Shown one piece after another: positions 45,069-54,345 of a stretch of 64,000 nucleotides of DNA. The notes beneath the pieces were generated by a model. It did no database searches. It was not told the DNA's origin and saw only the letters and a list, made by a program, of their open reading frames with translations. Positions within the stretch are counted from its first letter, which is position 1; every line of letters begins with the position of its first letter. Both the position numbers and the translations under genes were made by a program. This stretch comes from Roseococcus sp. (GTDB lineage Bacteria > Pseudomonadota > Alphaproteobacteria > Acetobacterales > Acetobacteraceae): NCBI GenBank assembly GCA_026414745.1, contig JAOAIK010000007.1:1-64000 (forward strand), in the 5' to 3' direction.

Positions 45069-45158
45069 ATGTTGAACCGCTTCTATCGCCGCTTCCTCCA
45101 CTGGCTCCGCTACCGTCCGGAGCGCCACTACATGCGCGGCGGGCGCAGCGCGGCGTGA
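45069..45158 (+). CDS. Possible 29-aa arginine-rich peptide
   Basis: ATG to TGA with AGGGG eight bases upstream. The product is short and strongly basic (LNRFYRRFLHWLRYRPERHYMRGG) with alternating aromatic and arginine residues that could form an amphipathic helix. It lies between divergent-then-convergent neighbours (Bug gene and hemF). It is too short to prove by composition. Confidence 0.3.
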   Translation: MLNRFYRRFLHWLRYRPERHYMRGGRSAA

Positions 45159-45159
45159 G

Positions 45160-46050
45160 TCACCACGCCGCCTCCGGCGGCAGCGACATCAGAATCGCCT
45201 CGACATTCCCGCCCGTCTTCAGGCCGAAGATGGTGCCGCGGTCGTGCAGAAGGTTGAACTCGACATAGCGTCCGCGTCGGCGGAGCTGGTGCTGGCGCTC
45301 GGCCTCCGTCCAGGGCTCGTGCATGCGGCGGCGCAGGATGGGCGGATAGGCTTCGAGGAAGGCGAGGCCCACATCCTTCGTGAACGCGAAATCGGCCTCC
45401 GCGCCCTTGCCCGGCGTGCGGTCCCCGAGCCAGTCATAGAATATGCCGCCGAGCCCGCGCGTCTCGCCCCGGTGGGGGAGATAGAAATACTCGTCGCACC
45501 ACTGCTTGAAGCGCGGGTAGTAGCCGGGGTCGTGCCGGTCGCAGGCGGCCTTGAAGGCGGCATGGAAATCCGCCGCGTCCTGCTTCGCCTCGGGGCTGTC
45601 CAGGTCCATCGGCGTGATGTCCCCTCCGCCGCCGAACCAGGCGCGTGTGGTGACGATGAAGCGCGTGTTCATGTGGGCCGTCGGCGCGCGCGGCGAGCGC
45701 GGATGCGCCACCAGGGAAATGCCGGTGGCGAAAAAGCGCGGATCCTCCTCCGCGCCCGGGATCTGCCTGCGGAAGTCCGGGCTGAACTCGCCCCAGACGG
45801 TGGAGACGTTCACCCCCACCTTTTCCAGCACCCGGCCGCGCATCAGCCCCATGGTGCCCCCGCCGCCTTGGGCGCGCTGCCAGGGCGTGTAGGTGAAGCG
45901 GCCGGGCGGCAGATGGGCGTGCGGCCCCTCGCTCAGCGCATCCTCCACCGCCTCGAAGGCGGCGCAGAGGCGGTCGCGCAGGGTTTCGAACCAGAGACGG
46001 GCGGGTTCGGCCAGGGGGTGGGCCGCCGGGAAGGGCAGGGAATCGGTCAT
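45160..46050 (-). CDS. hemF: Oxygen-dependent coproporphyrinogen III oxidase
   Basis: HemF uses O2 to decarboxylate coproporphyrinogen III, the aerobic counterpart of hemN at 15123. The 296-residue protein includes [25 protein letters not shown], the [21 protein letters not shown] stretch (split by composition rather than repeats), [22 protein letters not shown] and the closing [14 protein letters not shown] with GLKTGGN. It is divergent from the bc1 operon about 180 bases away. Confidence 0.96.
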   Translation of the reverse strand: MTDSLPFPAAHPLAEPARLWFETLRDRLCAAFEAVEDALSEGPHAHLPPGRFTYTPWQRAQGGGGTMGLMRGRVLEKVGVNVSTVWGEFSPDFRRQIPGAEEDPRFFATGISLVAHPRSPRAPTAHMNTRFIVTTRAWFGGGGDITPMDLDSPEAKQDAADFHAAFKAACDRHDPGYYPRFKQWCDEYFYLPHRGETRGLGGIFYDWLGDRTPGKGAEADFAFTKDVGLAFLEAYPPILRRRMHEPWTEAERQHQLRRRGRYVEFNLLHDRGTIFGLKTGGNVEAILMSLPPEAAW

Positions 46051-46228
46051 GGCAACAGCCTAGCACCGGCGTGCTGGAATCCACGTTTCGCCCCCGGGTG
46101 GACGGTTGCCACTTCCCGGGAGCCTCCCTAATAGGCGGCAGACACGGCCACGCGGCGCGGACAAAGGCGGCGTGCCGACGCGGAAGGAAGGCGACAGCCC
46201 CTGCGGGGGCGACATCGAGGTGATCGCG

Positions 46229-46792
46229 ATGGCGGAGATGGTGACGGCGCAGGGCGCTTCGCAAGGGGCAGGGGCGCCGGAAGTCACGAAACGGGATTTC
46301 CTGAAGCTGACGACGACGGCCTTCGCCGCTGTGGGCGTGGGCGCCATCGTCTGGCCCTTCATCGCCTCGATGAACCCCGCCCGCGACGTCCTGGCGCTGG
46401 CGAGCACCGAACTCGACCTCTCGCCCATCGCGGTGGGCCAGTCGGTGACGGTGATGTGGCGCGGCAAGCCCGTCTTCGTGCGCCACCGCACGCCCGAGCA
46501 GATCGCCGCCGCCCGCGCCGTGCCGCTGTCCGAGCTGAAGGACCCCGCCACCGACGAAAGCCGCGCCCCGCGCCCGGAATGGCTGGTCATGATCGGCGTG
46601 TGCACGCATCTCGGCTGCGTGCCCCTCGGCCAGAAGCCGACGGATCCGGCGGGCGACTACAACGGGTGGTTCTGCCCCTGCCATGGCAGCCACTACGACA
46701 CCTCGGGGCGGATCCGGCGCGGGCCAGCGCCCACAAACCTTGAAATCCCGCCCTACACCTTCACGAGCCCGACCCAGATCCGCATTGGCTGA
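46229..46792 (+). CDS. petA: Ubiquinol-cytochrome c reductase Rieske iron-sulfur subunit
   Basis: The Rieske protein passes electrons from ubiquinol to cytochrome c1. The 187-residue protein has a twin-basic N-terminal anchor ([19 protein letters not shown], one membrane helix about 30-50) and the cluster motifs CTHLGC and CPCHGSHYD with both Cys and both His ligands. The closing [12 protein letters not shown] is typical. ATG at 46229 has GAGG upstream at good spacing. It is the first gene of petABC. Confidence 0.96.
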   Translation: MAEMVTAQGASQGAGAPEVTKRDFLKLTTTAFAAVGVGAIVWPFIASMNPARDVLALASTELDLSPIAVGQSVTVMWRGKPVFVRHRTPEQIAAARAVPLSELKDPATDESRAPRPEWLVMIGVCTHLGCVPLGQKPTDPAGDYNGWFCPCHGSHYDTSGRIRRGPAPTNLEIPPYTFTSPTQIRIG

Positions 46793-46856
46793 GGGCGTGC
46801 GGGCGGCGGGTATGGTCCCGCCCCGCCCGGCCCCACCCCACCAGAGGACGAGCACC

Positions 46857-48143
46857 ATGGCCATCGGCCTGCACGACAGCCCGTTCAAGAACCCGGTGAT
46901 CCGCTGGATCGACCAGCGGCTGCCGGTGTTCACGATGATGCAGAAGGAGTACGGGACCTTCCCGACCCCTCGCAACTTCAACTACTTCTGGAACTTCGGC
47001 GCGCTCGCCATGATCAACCTGCTGATCATGATCGCGACCGGAATCTTCCTGGCGATGCACTACACGCCGCACACCGCCTACGCCTTCGACAGCGTGGAGC
47101 GGATCATGCGCGACGTGAACTATGGCTGGCTGATCCGCTACGTGCACATGAACGGCGCCTCGATGTTCTTCATCGTGGTGTACATCCACATCTGGCGCGG
47201 CCTCTACTACGGCTCCTACAAGGCGCCGCGCGAGCTGCTGTCGATGCTCGGCGTCGACATCTTCCTGCTGATGATGGCCACCGCCTTCATGGGCTACGTC
47301 CTCCCCTGGGGCCAGATGTCCTTCTGGGGCGCCACGGTGATCACCAACCTCTTCAGCGCGATTCCGCTGGTGGGGCAGGATATCGTGATCTGGCTCTGGG
47401 GCGGCTTCAGCGTGGACAACCCCACGCTCAACCGCTTCTTCTCGCTGCACTACCTGCTGCCCTTCGTGATCGTGGGCGTGGTGTTCCTGCACGTCGCGGC
47501 ACTGCACATCACCGGCTCGAACAACCCGCTCGGGATCGAGCCCAAGGGCCCGCAGGACACGCTGCCCTTCCACCCCTACTACACGATCAAGGACAGCGTG
47601 GGCATGGTGGCCTATTTCGCCGTGTTCGGCTTCCTCGTCTTCTTCATGCCGAACTACCTGGGTCACCCGGACAACTACATCCCGGCCAACCCGCTCTCCA
47701 CGCCGGCGCACATCGTCCCCGAGTGGTACTTCCTGCCTTTCTACGCCATCCTGCGCGCGGTGCCGGACAAGCTCGGCGGCGTGGTGCTCATGTTCGGCTC
47801 CATCGCCATTCTCTTCGTGCTGCCCTGGCTGGACACCTCCAAGGTGCGCTCCATGCGCTTCCGGCCGATCGCGCGCATCTTCCTCCTGCTCTGGACGATC
47901 AACTTCTTCGTCCTGATGTGGGTGGGGGCGAAGCCGGCCGAGGGTCACTACGTCCAGATCGCGCAGATCGCCACGGTGATCTACTTCGCCTATTTCCTCG
48001 TGGTGCTGCCCGCACTCGGCCGCCTCGAGAAGCCGCTGCCGCTGCCCGAGAGCATCGCCCGCGCGGTGCTGGGCCCGAACGCGACCCTGGGCGGTGGGCC
48101 TGTGCCCGGCGCCGCTGCCGCCAAGCCGATGGACAAGGCCTGA
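46857..48143 (+). CDS. petB: Cytochrome b of the bc1 complex
   Basis: The 428-residue integral membrane subunit holds two b haems and the Qo and Qi quinone sites. Haem histidines appear in [25 protein letters not shown] and LHVAALH; the Qo motif [10 protein letters not shown] is intact. About eight membrane segments are visible. AGAGGA sits eight bases before the ATG. A Pro/Ala-rich tail follows the last helix. It is not split as in b6f, so this is a true bc1-type cytochrome b. Confidence 0.97.
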   Translation: MAIGLHDSPFKNPVIRWIDQRLPVFTMMQKEYGTFPTPRNFNYFWNFGALAMINLLIMIATGIFLAMHYTPHTAYAFDSVERIMRDVNYGWLIRYVHMNGASMFFIVVYIHIWRGLYYGSYKAPRELLSMLGVDIFLLMMATAFMGYVLPWGQMSFWGATVITNLFSAIPLVGQDIVIWLWGGFSVDNPTLNRFFSLHYLLPFVIVGVVFLHVAALHITGSNNPLGIEPKGPQDTLPFHPYYTIKDSVGMVAYFAVFGFLVFFMPNYLGHPDNYIPANPLSTPAHIVPEWYFLPFYAILRAVPDKLGGVVLMFGSIAILFVLPWLDTSKVRSMRFRPIARIFLLLWTINFFVLMWVGAKPAEGHYVQIAQIATVIYFAYFLVVLPALGRLEKPLPLPESIARAVLGPNATLGGGPVPGAAAAKPMDKA

Positions 48144-48147
48144 TCCG

Positions 48148-48909
48148 ATGCGTGTGATCCGCTCCCTCGCCCTTGCCGCGTCCCTCTTCTCCGCCGGCCC
48201 CGCGCTGGCGGCGGGCAGCGCGCCCACCCCGCCGGATGCAGGCTTCGGCTTCGCCGGCCTCTTCGGCACCTTCGACCGCGGCGCGCTGCAGCGCGGCTTC
48301 CAGGTCTACAAGGAGGTTTGCGCCGCCTGCCACGCCATGCGCCAGCTCTCCTACCGCAACCTGCTGGAGATCGGCCTCTCCGAGGCCCAGGTGCGCGAGA
48401 TCGCGGCGCAGTTCCAGGTGACCGACGGGCCCAATGACGAGGGCCAGATGTTCGAGCGGCCCGCCCGGCTCTCGGATCGCTTCCGCCGCCCCTTCCCCAA
48501 CGAGCAGGCGGCCCGGGCTGCCAACAATGGCGCCTACCCGCCTGACCTCTCGGTCATCGTGAAGGCGCGGCCGCATGGCGCGAACTACCTCTTCGCGCTG
48601 CTCACCGGCTATGTGGACCCGCCGCCGGGCGTCGAGGTGATGGAGGGCATGCACTACAACGCATGGTTCCCGGGCCACCAGATCGCGATGCCCAACGTCC
48701 TCAACCCGGACGGGGTGGAGTATGCCGACGGCACCCCGGCGACCGTCGAGCAGCAGGCCCGCGACGTCACCACCTTCCTCGCCTGGGCGGCCGAGCCGGA
48801 GCTCGAGCAGCGCCGTCGCATGGGCGTGCAGGTGCTGATCTTTCTCGCCATCCTGGGCGGCCTCGTCTACGCGACGAAACGCAAGGTCTGGGCCGACGTG
48901 AAGCACTGA
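48148..48909 (+). CDS. petC: Cytochrome c1 of the bc1 complex
   Basis: A 253-residue protein with an N-terminal signal (LALAASLFSAGPALAAG), the c-haem motif CAACH, axial-Met region PGHQIAMPNVL, and a C-terminal membrane anchor (MGVQVLIFLAILGGLVYA). It accepts electrons from the Rieske protein and passes them to soluble cytochrome c. It is four bases after petB and ends the operon, followed by a hairpin. Confidence 0.96.
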   Translation: MRVIRSLALAASLFSAGPALAAGSAPTPPDAGFGFAGLFGTFDRGALQRGFQVYKEVCAACHAMRQLSYRNLLEIGLSEAQVREIAAQFQVTDGPNDEGQMFERPARLSDRFRRPFPNEQAARAANNGAYPPDLSVIVKARPHGANYLFALLTGYVDPPPGVEVMEGMHYNAWFPGHQIAMPNVLNPDGVEYADGTPATVEQQARDVTTFLAWAAEPELEQRRRMGVQVLIFLAILGGLVYATKRKVWADVKH

Positions 48910-48934
48910 CGCGCCCTGCGGCGCCGGTGTCGCC

Positions 48935-48962
48935 AGGGCCGCTCCCGAATGGGGGCGGCCCT
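48935..48962 (+). terminator. Hairpin after petABC, possible terminator
   Basis: AGGGCCGCTCCC (48935-48946) pairs with GGGGGCGGCCCT (48951-48962), one G-T wobble, around a GAAT loop. It starts 26 bases after the petC stop. There is no T-run after it, so it may be a weak terminator or an RNA-stabilising end. Confidence 0.5.
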
Positions 48963-48979
48963 GTGCATGTCGGGACCTG

Positions 48980-49252
48980 TCAGGCGTGGCCCACCGGGCC
49001 GAGACCATCGCACGTGGTGGCCCGCACCACGGCGGCGAAGAGGCGCAGCGCCTCCGGCCCGCCATGGTCGCGCAACGCGCCCGTTTCCATTTCCAGCGCC
49101 AGCAGTTCGGCCTGCTCGGCCAGGGTTTCGGCCGCGCGGCGCAGCGCCTCGCGCGCGAGCGCGAGCTGAAGATCGTCGGTCAGGCAGTGCCACTGGCCAT
49201 CCGGGCCCCGGAGGGCTCCGTGATCGCGCTGGAAGGAATCCTCGGAGGGCAT
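48980..49252 (-). CDS. Small cytosolic protein of unknown function
   Basis: A 90-residue acidic protein. The start MPSEDSFQRDHGALRGPDGQWHCLTDD suggests a small beta region, followed by a long Ala/Glu/Leu-rich helix (REALRRAAETLAEQAELLALE). I recognise no family. It lies on the strand opposite petABC and converges on it. Confidence 0.5.
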   Translation of the reverse strand: MPSEDSFQRDHGALRGPDGQWHCLTDDLQLALAREALRRAAETLAEQAELLALEMETGALRDHGGPEALRLFAAVVRATTCDGLGPVGHA

Positions 49253-49384
49253 GAGGGCGGTTCCTCTCGCCCGCCCTCCTGGCGGTGTGGGTCGCGGAGA
49301 TGATGCCGGCCCTTGCCGGCGCGATCCTTCTCGCGCGGCGCCGCTTAACGAAGCCCTACCGCCCGCCAGCCCCGGGCTCTCGCC

Positions 49385-50158
49385 TCAGACGAAGCGCAGC
49401 CCGACGCGGCCGAGCCCCTCGAAGGCGACCTCCACCTCCGCCGGCCCCTCCAGCCAGATGGGCGGCGTGACCGAGCCGAGCCAGACCACCTGCCCCGCCC
49501 GCAGCCCGCCATGCACGGCCGCGCAGCCCGAGCCGGCGAGCCAGGCCAGCGCCGCGAAGGGGTGGCCGAGCAGATCGCGCCCATGCCCCGCCCCGCGCGA
49601 TTCGCCGTTCACGCGGAGCTCGCCCCGCACCGCCCCGAGGTCGAGCGCCCGCCAGCCGGGGCAGGGCGCCCCGGGCACGCCCGCGGCGTGGAACACCTGG
49701 TCGGCGATCAGCGTGGGGGTGCCGAGCGCGGCGAGATCGCCATAGCGGCGCTCCACCACCTCGATGGCCGGGAACACCTCGCCGACCGCCGCCGCGGCGG
49801 CCTCGGGGGTGCAGGGGCCGGGCGGCAGGTCGGCGGCGAGGCGCACGCCGATCTCGCACTCCACGCCCGGGTTCAGGAAATCGGCGAAGCGCAGCAGCGC
49901 GCCGTCGGGCAGCAGCGAGGCGGCGGGCACGAAACCGGCGGCGGGGCCCGGGAGGCCGAGATACTCCTGCATCTGCCGCGTCGTGGCGCCGATCTTGAAG
50001 CCCGCGGGCGGGACGGCGCCCATGGCCTGCGCCACCTCGCGCTGCAGCGCATAGCCCGCCTCCGGCGTGGCGGGCGCGAGGGGCCCGAGCGGCTCCAGCA
50101 CCCGCCTCTCCCGCCGCGCCGCCAGGATCGCCTCCGCCGCCGCACCCATGCCGCTCAC
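49385..50158 (-). CDS. 2-keto-4-pentenoate hydratase-family protein
   Basis: A hydratase/decarboxylase (MhpD/HpaH-like) of about 257 residues. It adds water to 2-hydroxydienoates in meta-cleavage routes or acts on related acids. Features include GFKIGATTRQMQEYLG, ECEIGVRLAADLP and the closing GQVVWLGSVTPP. The GTG start overlaps the stop of rlmB by four bases; an ATG at 50149 is the alternative. No aromatic ring-cleavage genes are nearby. Confidence 0.88.
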   Translation of the reverse strand: MSGMGAAAEAILAARRERRVLEPLGPLAPATPEAGYALQREVAQAMGAVPPAGFKIGATTRQMQEYLGLPGPAAGFVPAASLLPDGALLRFADFLNPGVECEIGVRLAADLPPGPCTPEAAAAAVGEVFPAIEVVERRYGDLAALGTPTLIADQVFHAAGVPGAPCPGWRALDLGAVRGELRVNGESRGAGHGRDLLGHPFAALAWLAGSGCAAVHGGLRAGQVVWLGSVTPPIWLEGPAEVEVAFEGLGRVGLRFV

Positions 50159-50940
50159 TCCCTCGCCAGCTCGTAGAGGGCAACCGCCGCCGCGGCCGCC
50201 ACGTTGAGACTTTCCATGGCCGGCCTGATGGGCAGCCGCACCAGCTCGTCGCAGGAATCGCGGGTGAGGCGGCGCAGCCCCTCGCCCTCCGCCCCCAGCA
50301 CCAGCGCCACGCGCCGCCCCGCGAGGCCCGATTGCGCGAGGGTGACGGGGCCCGAGGCCTCGAGCCCCACCACCCAGAAGCCCGCCTTCTTGAGGGCGGC
50401 GATGGCGCGGGCCAGGTTCACCTCGCGCAGGATGGGAACCAGTTCCAGCGCGCCGGAGGCGGCGCGGGCCAGCGCCCCCGTCTCGGGCGGGGCGTGGCGG
50501 TCCTGCATCACCAGCGCCGCCGCGCCGAAGGCCGCCGCCGAACGCAGGATGGCGCCGACATTGCGCGGGTCCGTCACCTGGTCCAGCACCACCACCGGCC
50601 CGGTGCTGTCGGCCAGCAGCTTCTCCACGGGCGGGGGCGAGAGGGGTTCGACCAGCAGCGCCGCGCCCTGGTGCACGGCGTCGGCGGGCAGGAAGGTGGC
50701 GAATCGCTCGCGCGGCACGGGCTCGGGTTTGATGCGCCAGGGGGCGGGCACGCGCTCGGCGAGCGCGCGCGCGGCCTCCTCGGTCACCAGCAGGCGGCGC
50801 AGCCGGCGCGCGGGGTTGGCCAGCGCCGCCGCCACCGGATGCAGCCCGTGCAGCCAGACGCCCTCCGCCGCGGCGGGCCGGGAGGGGGCGGGCGGCGCGG
50901 AAGAGGGGCCGGGGCGCGCGGCGGGGCGGCGAGGACGCAT
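50155..50940 (-). CDS. rlmB: 23S rRNA 2'-O-methyltransferase RlmB (TrmH family)
   Basis: A SPOUT methyltransferase of 261 residues that methylates the ribose of a conserved guanosine in 23S rRNA. The N-terminal substrate-binding domain (about 25-100) is followed by the knot domain with VLDQVTDPRNVGAILRSAAAFGA, VLGAEGEGLRRLT and ESLNVAAAAAVALYE. The N-terminal 25 residues are a Pro/Arg-rich extension. The gene stands immediately upstream (on its strand) of the hydratase gene. TrmH-like specificity cannot be excluded. Confidence 0.93.
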   Translation of the reverse strand: MRPRRPAARPGPSSAPPAPSRPAAAEGVWLHGLHPVAAALANPARRLRRLLVTEEAARALAERVPAPWRIKPEPVPRERFATFLPADAVHQGAALLVEPLSPPPVEKLLADSTGPVVVLDQVTDPRNVGAILRSAAAFGAAALVMQDRHAPPETGALARAASGALELVPILREVNLARAIAALKKAGFWVVGLEASGPVTLAQSGLAGRRVALVLGAEGEGLRRLTRDSCDELVRLPIRPAMESLNVAAAAAVALYELARE

Positions 50941-51009
50941 CGCCGCATCACACGCGCCTGGCGCGCCGCTGGCAAGCCGCGCGCGGCTCGCGTAAAACCG
51001 GTGCGGCCC

Positions 51010-51081
51010 GCCGGGTTAGCTCAGCGGCAGAGCAACCGCCTTGTAAGCGGTAGGTCGTCGGTTCAATCCCGACACCCGGCA
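51010..51081 (+). tRNA. tRNA-Thr (TGT)
   Basis: The cloverleaf folds: acceptor GCCGGGT with ACCCGGC, D-arm with TAGCTCAG, anticodon stem ACCGC/GCGGT around loop CTTGTAA with anticodon TGT, T-arm with GGTTCAATCCC, and discriminator A. The CCA end is not encoded. The sequence closely resembles E. coli tRNA-Thr(TGT). Confidence 0.95.
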
Positions 51082-51211
51082 GGCGGCGCTGCTGAGCCCG
51101 TCACATTTTCTCACTCTCCGCAGCGGGCTTCGCCACGCGCGGGTTACATCCGCGCGGCATGGTTCCGCCATCGAGGGCGCAGCCCGCGCCCCGGATGAAG
51201 GAGACCAGAGC

Positions 51212-51778
51212 ATGCGCCTCTTCGCCAGCACCAGCCTCGTTCTGATCGGCGGCCTCGCGCTCGCCGGCGCGGCCCTCGCCCAGCCCGGCCCCGGGGGCGG
51301 CCCCGGCGGTGGCCCCGGCCCGCGCGGCGAGCACCGGGAGCGGATGTTCCAGGAGCTCGACGCCAACCGCGACGGCCGCATCACCTGGGAGGAGGTCTGG
51401 ACCGACACTCAGCGCCGCTTCCAGGCCGCGGACGCGGACCGCAGCGGCGGGCTGACCCTGCAGGAGTTCGGGAACCTCCGCCCGCGCCGGGCCGATGCGC
51501 CCCAGCGCCCCGCCCATCACGAGGAGCGCCGGGCCGAGCGCCAGGCCGCCGCCTTCCGCGGCCTGGACGCCAACCGCGACGGCCAGGTGACGCTCGAGGA
51601 GCTGCGCCCCATGGCCGAGATGCGCTTCCGGATGGGCGACGCGAACGGCGATGGCGCGATCACGCGCGAGGAGCTGCCGCGCCGCGGTCCGCAGGGGGGC
51701 GGGCAGGGTGGCGGCCCGCGCGGCGAGGGTCGCCCCGGCGCGCCGGCGCAGCCCGGCCAGCCCGCCCCGGGCCGCTGA
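51212..51778 (+). CDS. Secreted EF-hand calcium-binding protein
   Basis: A 188-residue exported protein: signal peptide (LVLIGGLALAGAALAQ), a Gly/Pro-rich linker, then four EF-hand loops (DANRDGRITWEE, DADRSGGLTLQE, DANRDGQVTLEE, DANGDGAITREE), each with Asp at positions 1, 3 and 5 or close to it and Glu at 12. A Gly/Pro/Gln-rich tail closes it. It likely binds Ca2+ in the periplasm or outside. AGGAG lies 11 bases before the ATG. It follows the tRNA gene by 130 bases. Confidence 0.92.
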   Translation: MRLFASTSLVLIGGLALAGAALAQPGPGGGPGGGPGPRGEHRERMFQELDANRDGRITWEEVWTDTQRRFQAADADRSGGLTLQEFGNLRPRRADAPQRPAHHEERRAERQAAAFRGLDANRDGQVTLEELRPMAEMRFRMGDANGDGAITREELPRRGPQGGGQGGGPRGEGRPGAPAQPGQPAPGR

Positions 51779-52444
51779 TCAGCCGCCGAGCGGAAAGCGC
51801 TCGGCGATCAGGAAGGGGGCGCCGGGCCCCGCCTGGGTGAAGAGGCAGAGGCTCTCCACCCGCCGGGCCCGGTCGGCGATCCCCGCGAAATGCGCCTCCG
51901 CCGCGGGGCGCAGGACCGCCGCCTCGCCGGGCGCGAGGCGGCGGGTCAGCGTGACGTGGAAGCGCCATTCCTCCATGACATAGGGGTAGCCGAAGCGCGC
52001 CAGCAGCGCCTCCTGCCGCGCGCTCAGCCCCGCGCGGCGGCGGCGGGCGAGTTCCGCTTCCTCCGGCGGGGCGCGGTGCGCGTCGAGCTCCGCCACCGCC
52101 GCATCGGCCAGGGCGTGCAGGGCGGGGCAGGGCGCGGCCTCGCGCAGCGCGAGGAAGCCCTTGAGGTCGGCCACGAGCAGCGGCGGCAGCACGAAGGGCG
52201 CCTGGCGCGCGGCGAAGGCCGCCACCGCCTCGCGCAGCGCGGCATAGCCCCGGGAAGGCCGGAAGGGCGCTTTCAAGGTGGCGTGCAGCCCGTAGCCGCG
52301 TGCGTCGGCGGTGATCTCCTCGATCCCCGGGATGGGCGGCTGAGGCAGGCGCGCGCCCGTCTCCGCGTCGCGCCCCAGCCAGGCGCTGCCCGCCGCGTGC
52401 AGCGGGTCCGCGAGCTCGGGGGCCCAGTAGAGGGCAACACGCAT
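51779..52444 (-). CDS. DUF1045 2H-phosphoesterase-like protein of phosphonate metabolism
   Basis: A 221-residue protein of the family found beside phn operons. The two 2H-type His-x-Thr motifs are visible (HATLKAPF and HVTLTRR), suggesting cyclic-phosphate or phosphodiester hydrolysis; a substrate for DUF1045 has not been established to my knowledge. It is the last gene of the phn run, 45 bases after phnM. ATG at 52444 is preferred over the in-frame GTG just before it. Confidence 0.88.
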   Translation of the reverse strand: MRVALYWAPELADPLHAAGSAWLGRDAETGARLPQPPIPGIEEITADARGYGLHATLKAPFRPSRGYAALREAVAAFAARQAPFVLPPLLVADLKGFLALREAAPCPALHALADAAVAELDAHRAPPEEAELARRRRAGLSARQEALLARFGYPYVMEEWRFHVTLTRRLAPGEAAVLRPAAEAHFAGIADRARRVESLCLFTQAGPGAPFLIAERFPLGG

Positions 52445-52489
52445 CACGGAGCCCGCCTCGCGCGTCTCACGCGCCTTCCCCCGCGCGTC

Positions 52490-53647
52490 TCACGCGACGC
52501 GCCGGCCAAGCCGCCAGACCTCGCGCACGACCGGATGGCCGTGATGCTCGGCCACGCGCACCACGTCGCCGCGCAGCCCGGGCGCGAGCCGGCCGCGATC
52601 GGCCATGCCGCACAGCGCCGCCGGGGCGGCGGTGATGGCGGCGACGGCGCGCGGCAGCCCGGTCTCCGCGGCCATCAGGAAGGCGGCCTCGATCAGCGCG
52701 GGCGGCACATAGTCGCTCGCCAGCACACGCACCGCCCCGGCGCGCACCAGGTCCATCGCCGCGACATTGCCCGAGTGGCTGCCGCCGCGGACGATGTTGG
52801 GCGCCCCCGCGATCACCGAGACGCCGATGCGCGCCGCCTCCCGCGCCGCCTCCAGCGTGACCGGGAACTCGCTGACGAGGATGCCGTCCGCGGCGTTGCG
52901 GCGCACCTCGGCGGGGTCCTCGTCGTCATGGCTCGCGAGCGGGATGCCCCGCCCGGCGAAGCGCTCCAGCACGAGGCGGCGCTGCGGCTCGCGCCGTTCG
53001 GCCCGCTGGGCCAGCAGCTCGGCGATGCGGCGATCCACCTCCGCATCGGTCATGCGCGTCTGGCGCACGCGCATCGCCTTGTAGCGCGCGATGTCGCGGT
53101 ACTGGCCCACGCCCGGCGAGTGGTCCATCAGGCTCACCATCGCCACCAGCGGATGGTCCGCCACCATCTCCAGGCAGGCGGGCATGTCGGCAGCGGGCAG
53201 CTCGCAGCGCAGGTGCAGGTGGTGCTCGGCCTTGAGCAGGGGCGAGCCCGCGAAGGCGGTGAGGTCCGCCACGCCCTCGCGGAAGGTCTGGTCGCGGCCC
53301 TGGTCGAAGCCGAGATCGCCGAGGCAGAGCGCGTCCAGCACCGTGGTCACGCCCGCTGCCGCGCATTGCGCGTCATGCGCGAGGAAGGCCGAGCGCGAGG
53401 GCCAGCGCGCATTGGCGCGTGGCTGCACCTGGCGCTCCAGATTGTCGGTGTGCACGTCCACCACGCCCGGGATCAGATAGTCGCCCTCGCAGTCCAGCGC
53501 GCCGGGGTGATGCGCGCGGCCGGGCTGGATGTCGGCGATCAGGCCGCCGCGCAGGTGCAGCGTGCCCTCGATCACCCCGTCCTCGAGGACGAGGCGGGCG
53601 TGGGTGAGCGTGAGCGCGTCGAGGCGGGGGGCGATGTGGTCCGGCAT
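52490..53647 (-). CDS. phnM: Ribose 1-methylphosphonate 5-triphosphate diphosphatase
   Basis: PhnM removes pyrophosphate from the triphosphate intermediate made by PhnGHIL, giving ribose-1-methylphosphonate 5-phosphate for PhnJ. The 385-residue amidohydrolase has IPGVVDVHTDNLERQVQPR with the metal-binding HxD, SHDDEDPAE, and GAPNIVRGGSHSGN. The ATG shares a base with the phnL stop. A second, more divergent copy lies at 58938. Confidence 0.94.
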   Translation of the reverse strand: MPDHIAPRLDALTLTHARLVLEDGVIEGTLHLRGGLIADIQPGRAHHPGALDCEGDYLIPGVVDVHTDNLERQVQPRANARWPSRSAFLAHDAQCAAAGVTTVLDALCLGDLGFDQGRDQTFREGVADLTAFAGSPLLKAEHHLHLRCELPAADMPACLEMVADHPLVAMVSLMDHSPGVGQYRDIARYKAMRVRQTRMTDAEVDRRIAELLAQRAERREPQRRLVLERFAGRGIPLASHDDEDPAEVRRNAADGILVSEFPVTLEAAREAARIGVSVIAGAPNIVRGGSHSGNVAAMDLVRAGAVRVLASDYVPPALIEAAFLMAAETGLPRAVAAITAAPAALCGMADRGRLAPGLRGDVVRVAEHHGHPVVREVWRLGRRVA

Positions 53648-54345
53648 CAGGCCGCGGGTTCTAGCGGGTCCACGGCGTGAAGGCGATCCGCCACGCGGTC
53701 GCGCAGCTCGCTGTCATGGAAGATTCCCAGGATGGCCGTGCCGGCCGCCTTGGCCTCGCGGATCAGCGCCGCCACCACCGCGCGGTTGGCGGCGTCGAGG
53801 CTCGCGGTCGGCTCGTCCAGCAGCAGGACGGCGTTGGGCGCGACGAAGCCGCGCGCGAGGTTCACCCGCTGCTGCTCGCCGCCCGAGAAGGTGGCGGGGG
53901 GCAGGTGATGCAGCCGCTCGGGCAGGTTCAGCCGGGCGAGGAGCGCCGCCGCCCGCGCCCGCGCCTCCGCCCGCCCCGCCCCGCGCGCGAGGAGCGGCGC
54001 GGCCACGATGTCGAGGGCGGGCACGCGCGGAATGACGCGCAGGAACTGCGAGACATGGCCGAGCGTCTCGGTGCGGATCTCGCGCACCAGCCGCGCATCG
54101 GCCGCGGCGAGATCGCGCATCGCGCCGCGGTGGCGGATCAGGATGCGCCCCGCGCCCGCGCCGTAGTTGCCGGCCACGCAGCGCAGCAGGGTGGATTTCC
54201 CCGCCCCCGAGGGTCCGGCCAGGGCCACGCATTCGCCGGGCATGAGCGCGAGGGATTCGCCCCGCAGCACGGGAAAGCTCACGCCCCCCTGCAGGTGCAG
54301 GGTGAAGCCCTTGCAGAGCCCCTCGACGACCAGGACGGGGCTCAT
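53647..54345 (-). CDS. phnL: PhnL, ABC-type ATPase of the C-P lyase complex
   Basis: A 232-residue ABC ATPase with Walker A GPSGAGKST, signature FSGGEQQRVNLAR and Walker B VLLLDEPTAS. In C-P lyase PhnL acts with PhnGHI to couple the phosphonate to ATP's ribose. Its ATG overlaps the phnK stop by four bases. Homology to LolD-type exporters is a family feature, but the phn context fixes the role. Confidence 0.94.
   Translation of the reverse strand: MSPVLVVEGLCKGFTLHLQGGVSFPVLRGESLALMPGECVALAGPSGAGKSTLLRCVAGNYGAGAGRILIRHRGAMRDLAAADARLVREIRTETLGHVSQFLRVIPRVPALDIVAAPLLARGAGRAEARARAAALLARLNLPERLHHLPPATFSGGEQQRVNLARGFVAPNAVLLLDEPTASLDAANRAVVAALIREAKAAGTAILGIFHDSELRDRVADRLHAVDPLEPAA

Noticed and set aside
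51010-51081. tRNA-Thr as an integration site
   Set aside because: No duplicated tRNA end or integrase was seen downstream; the following EF-hand gene looks resident.
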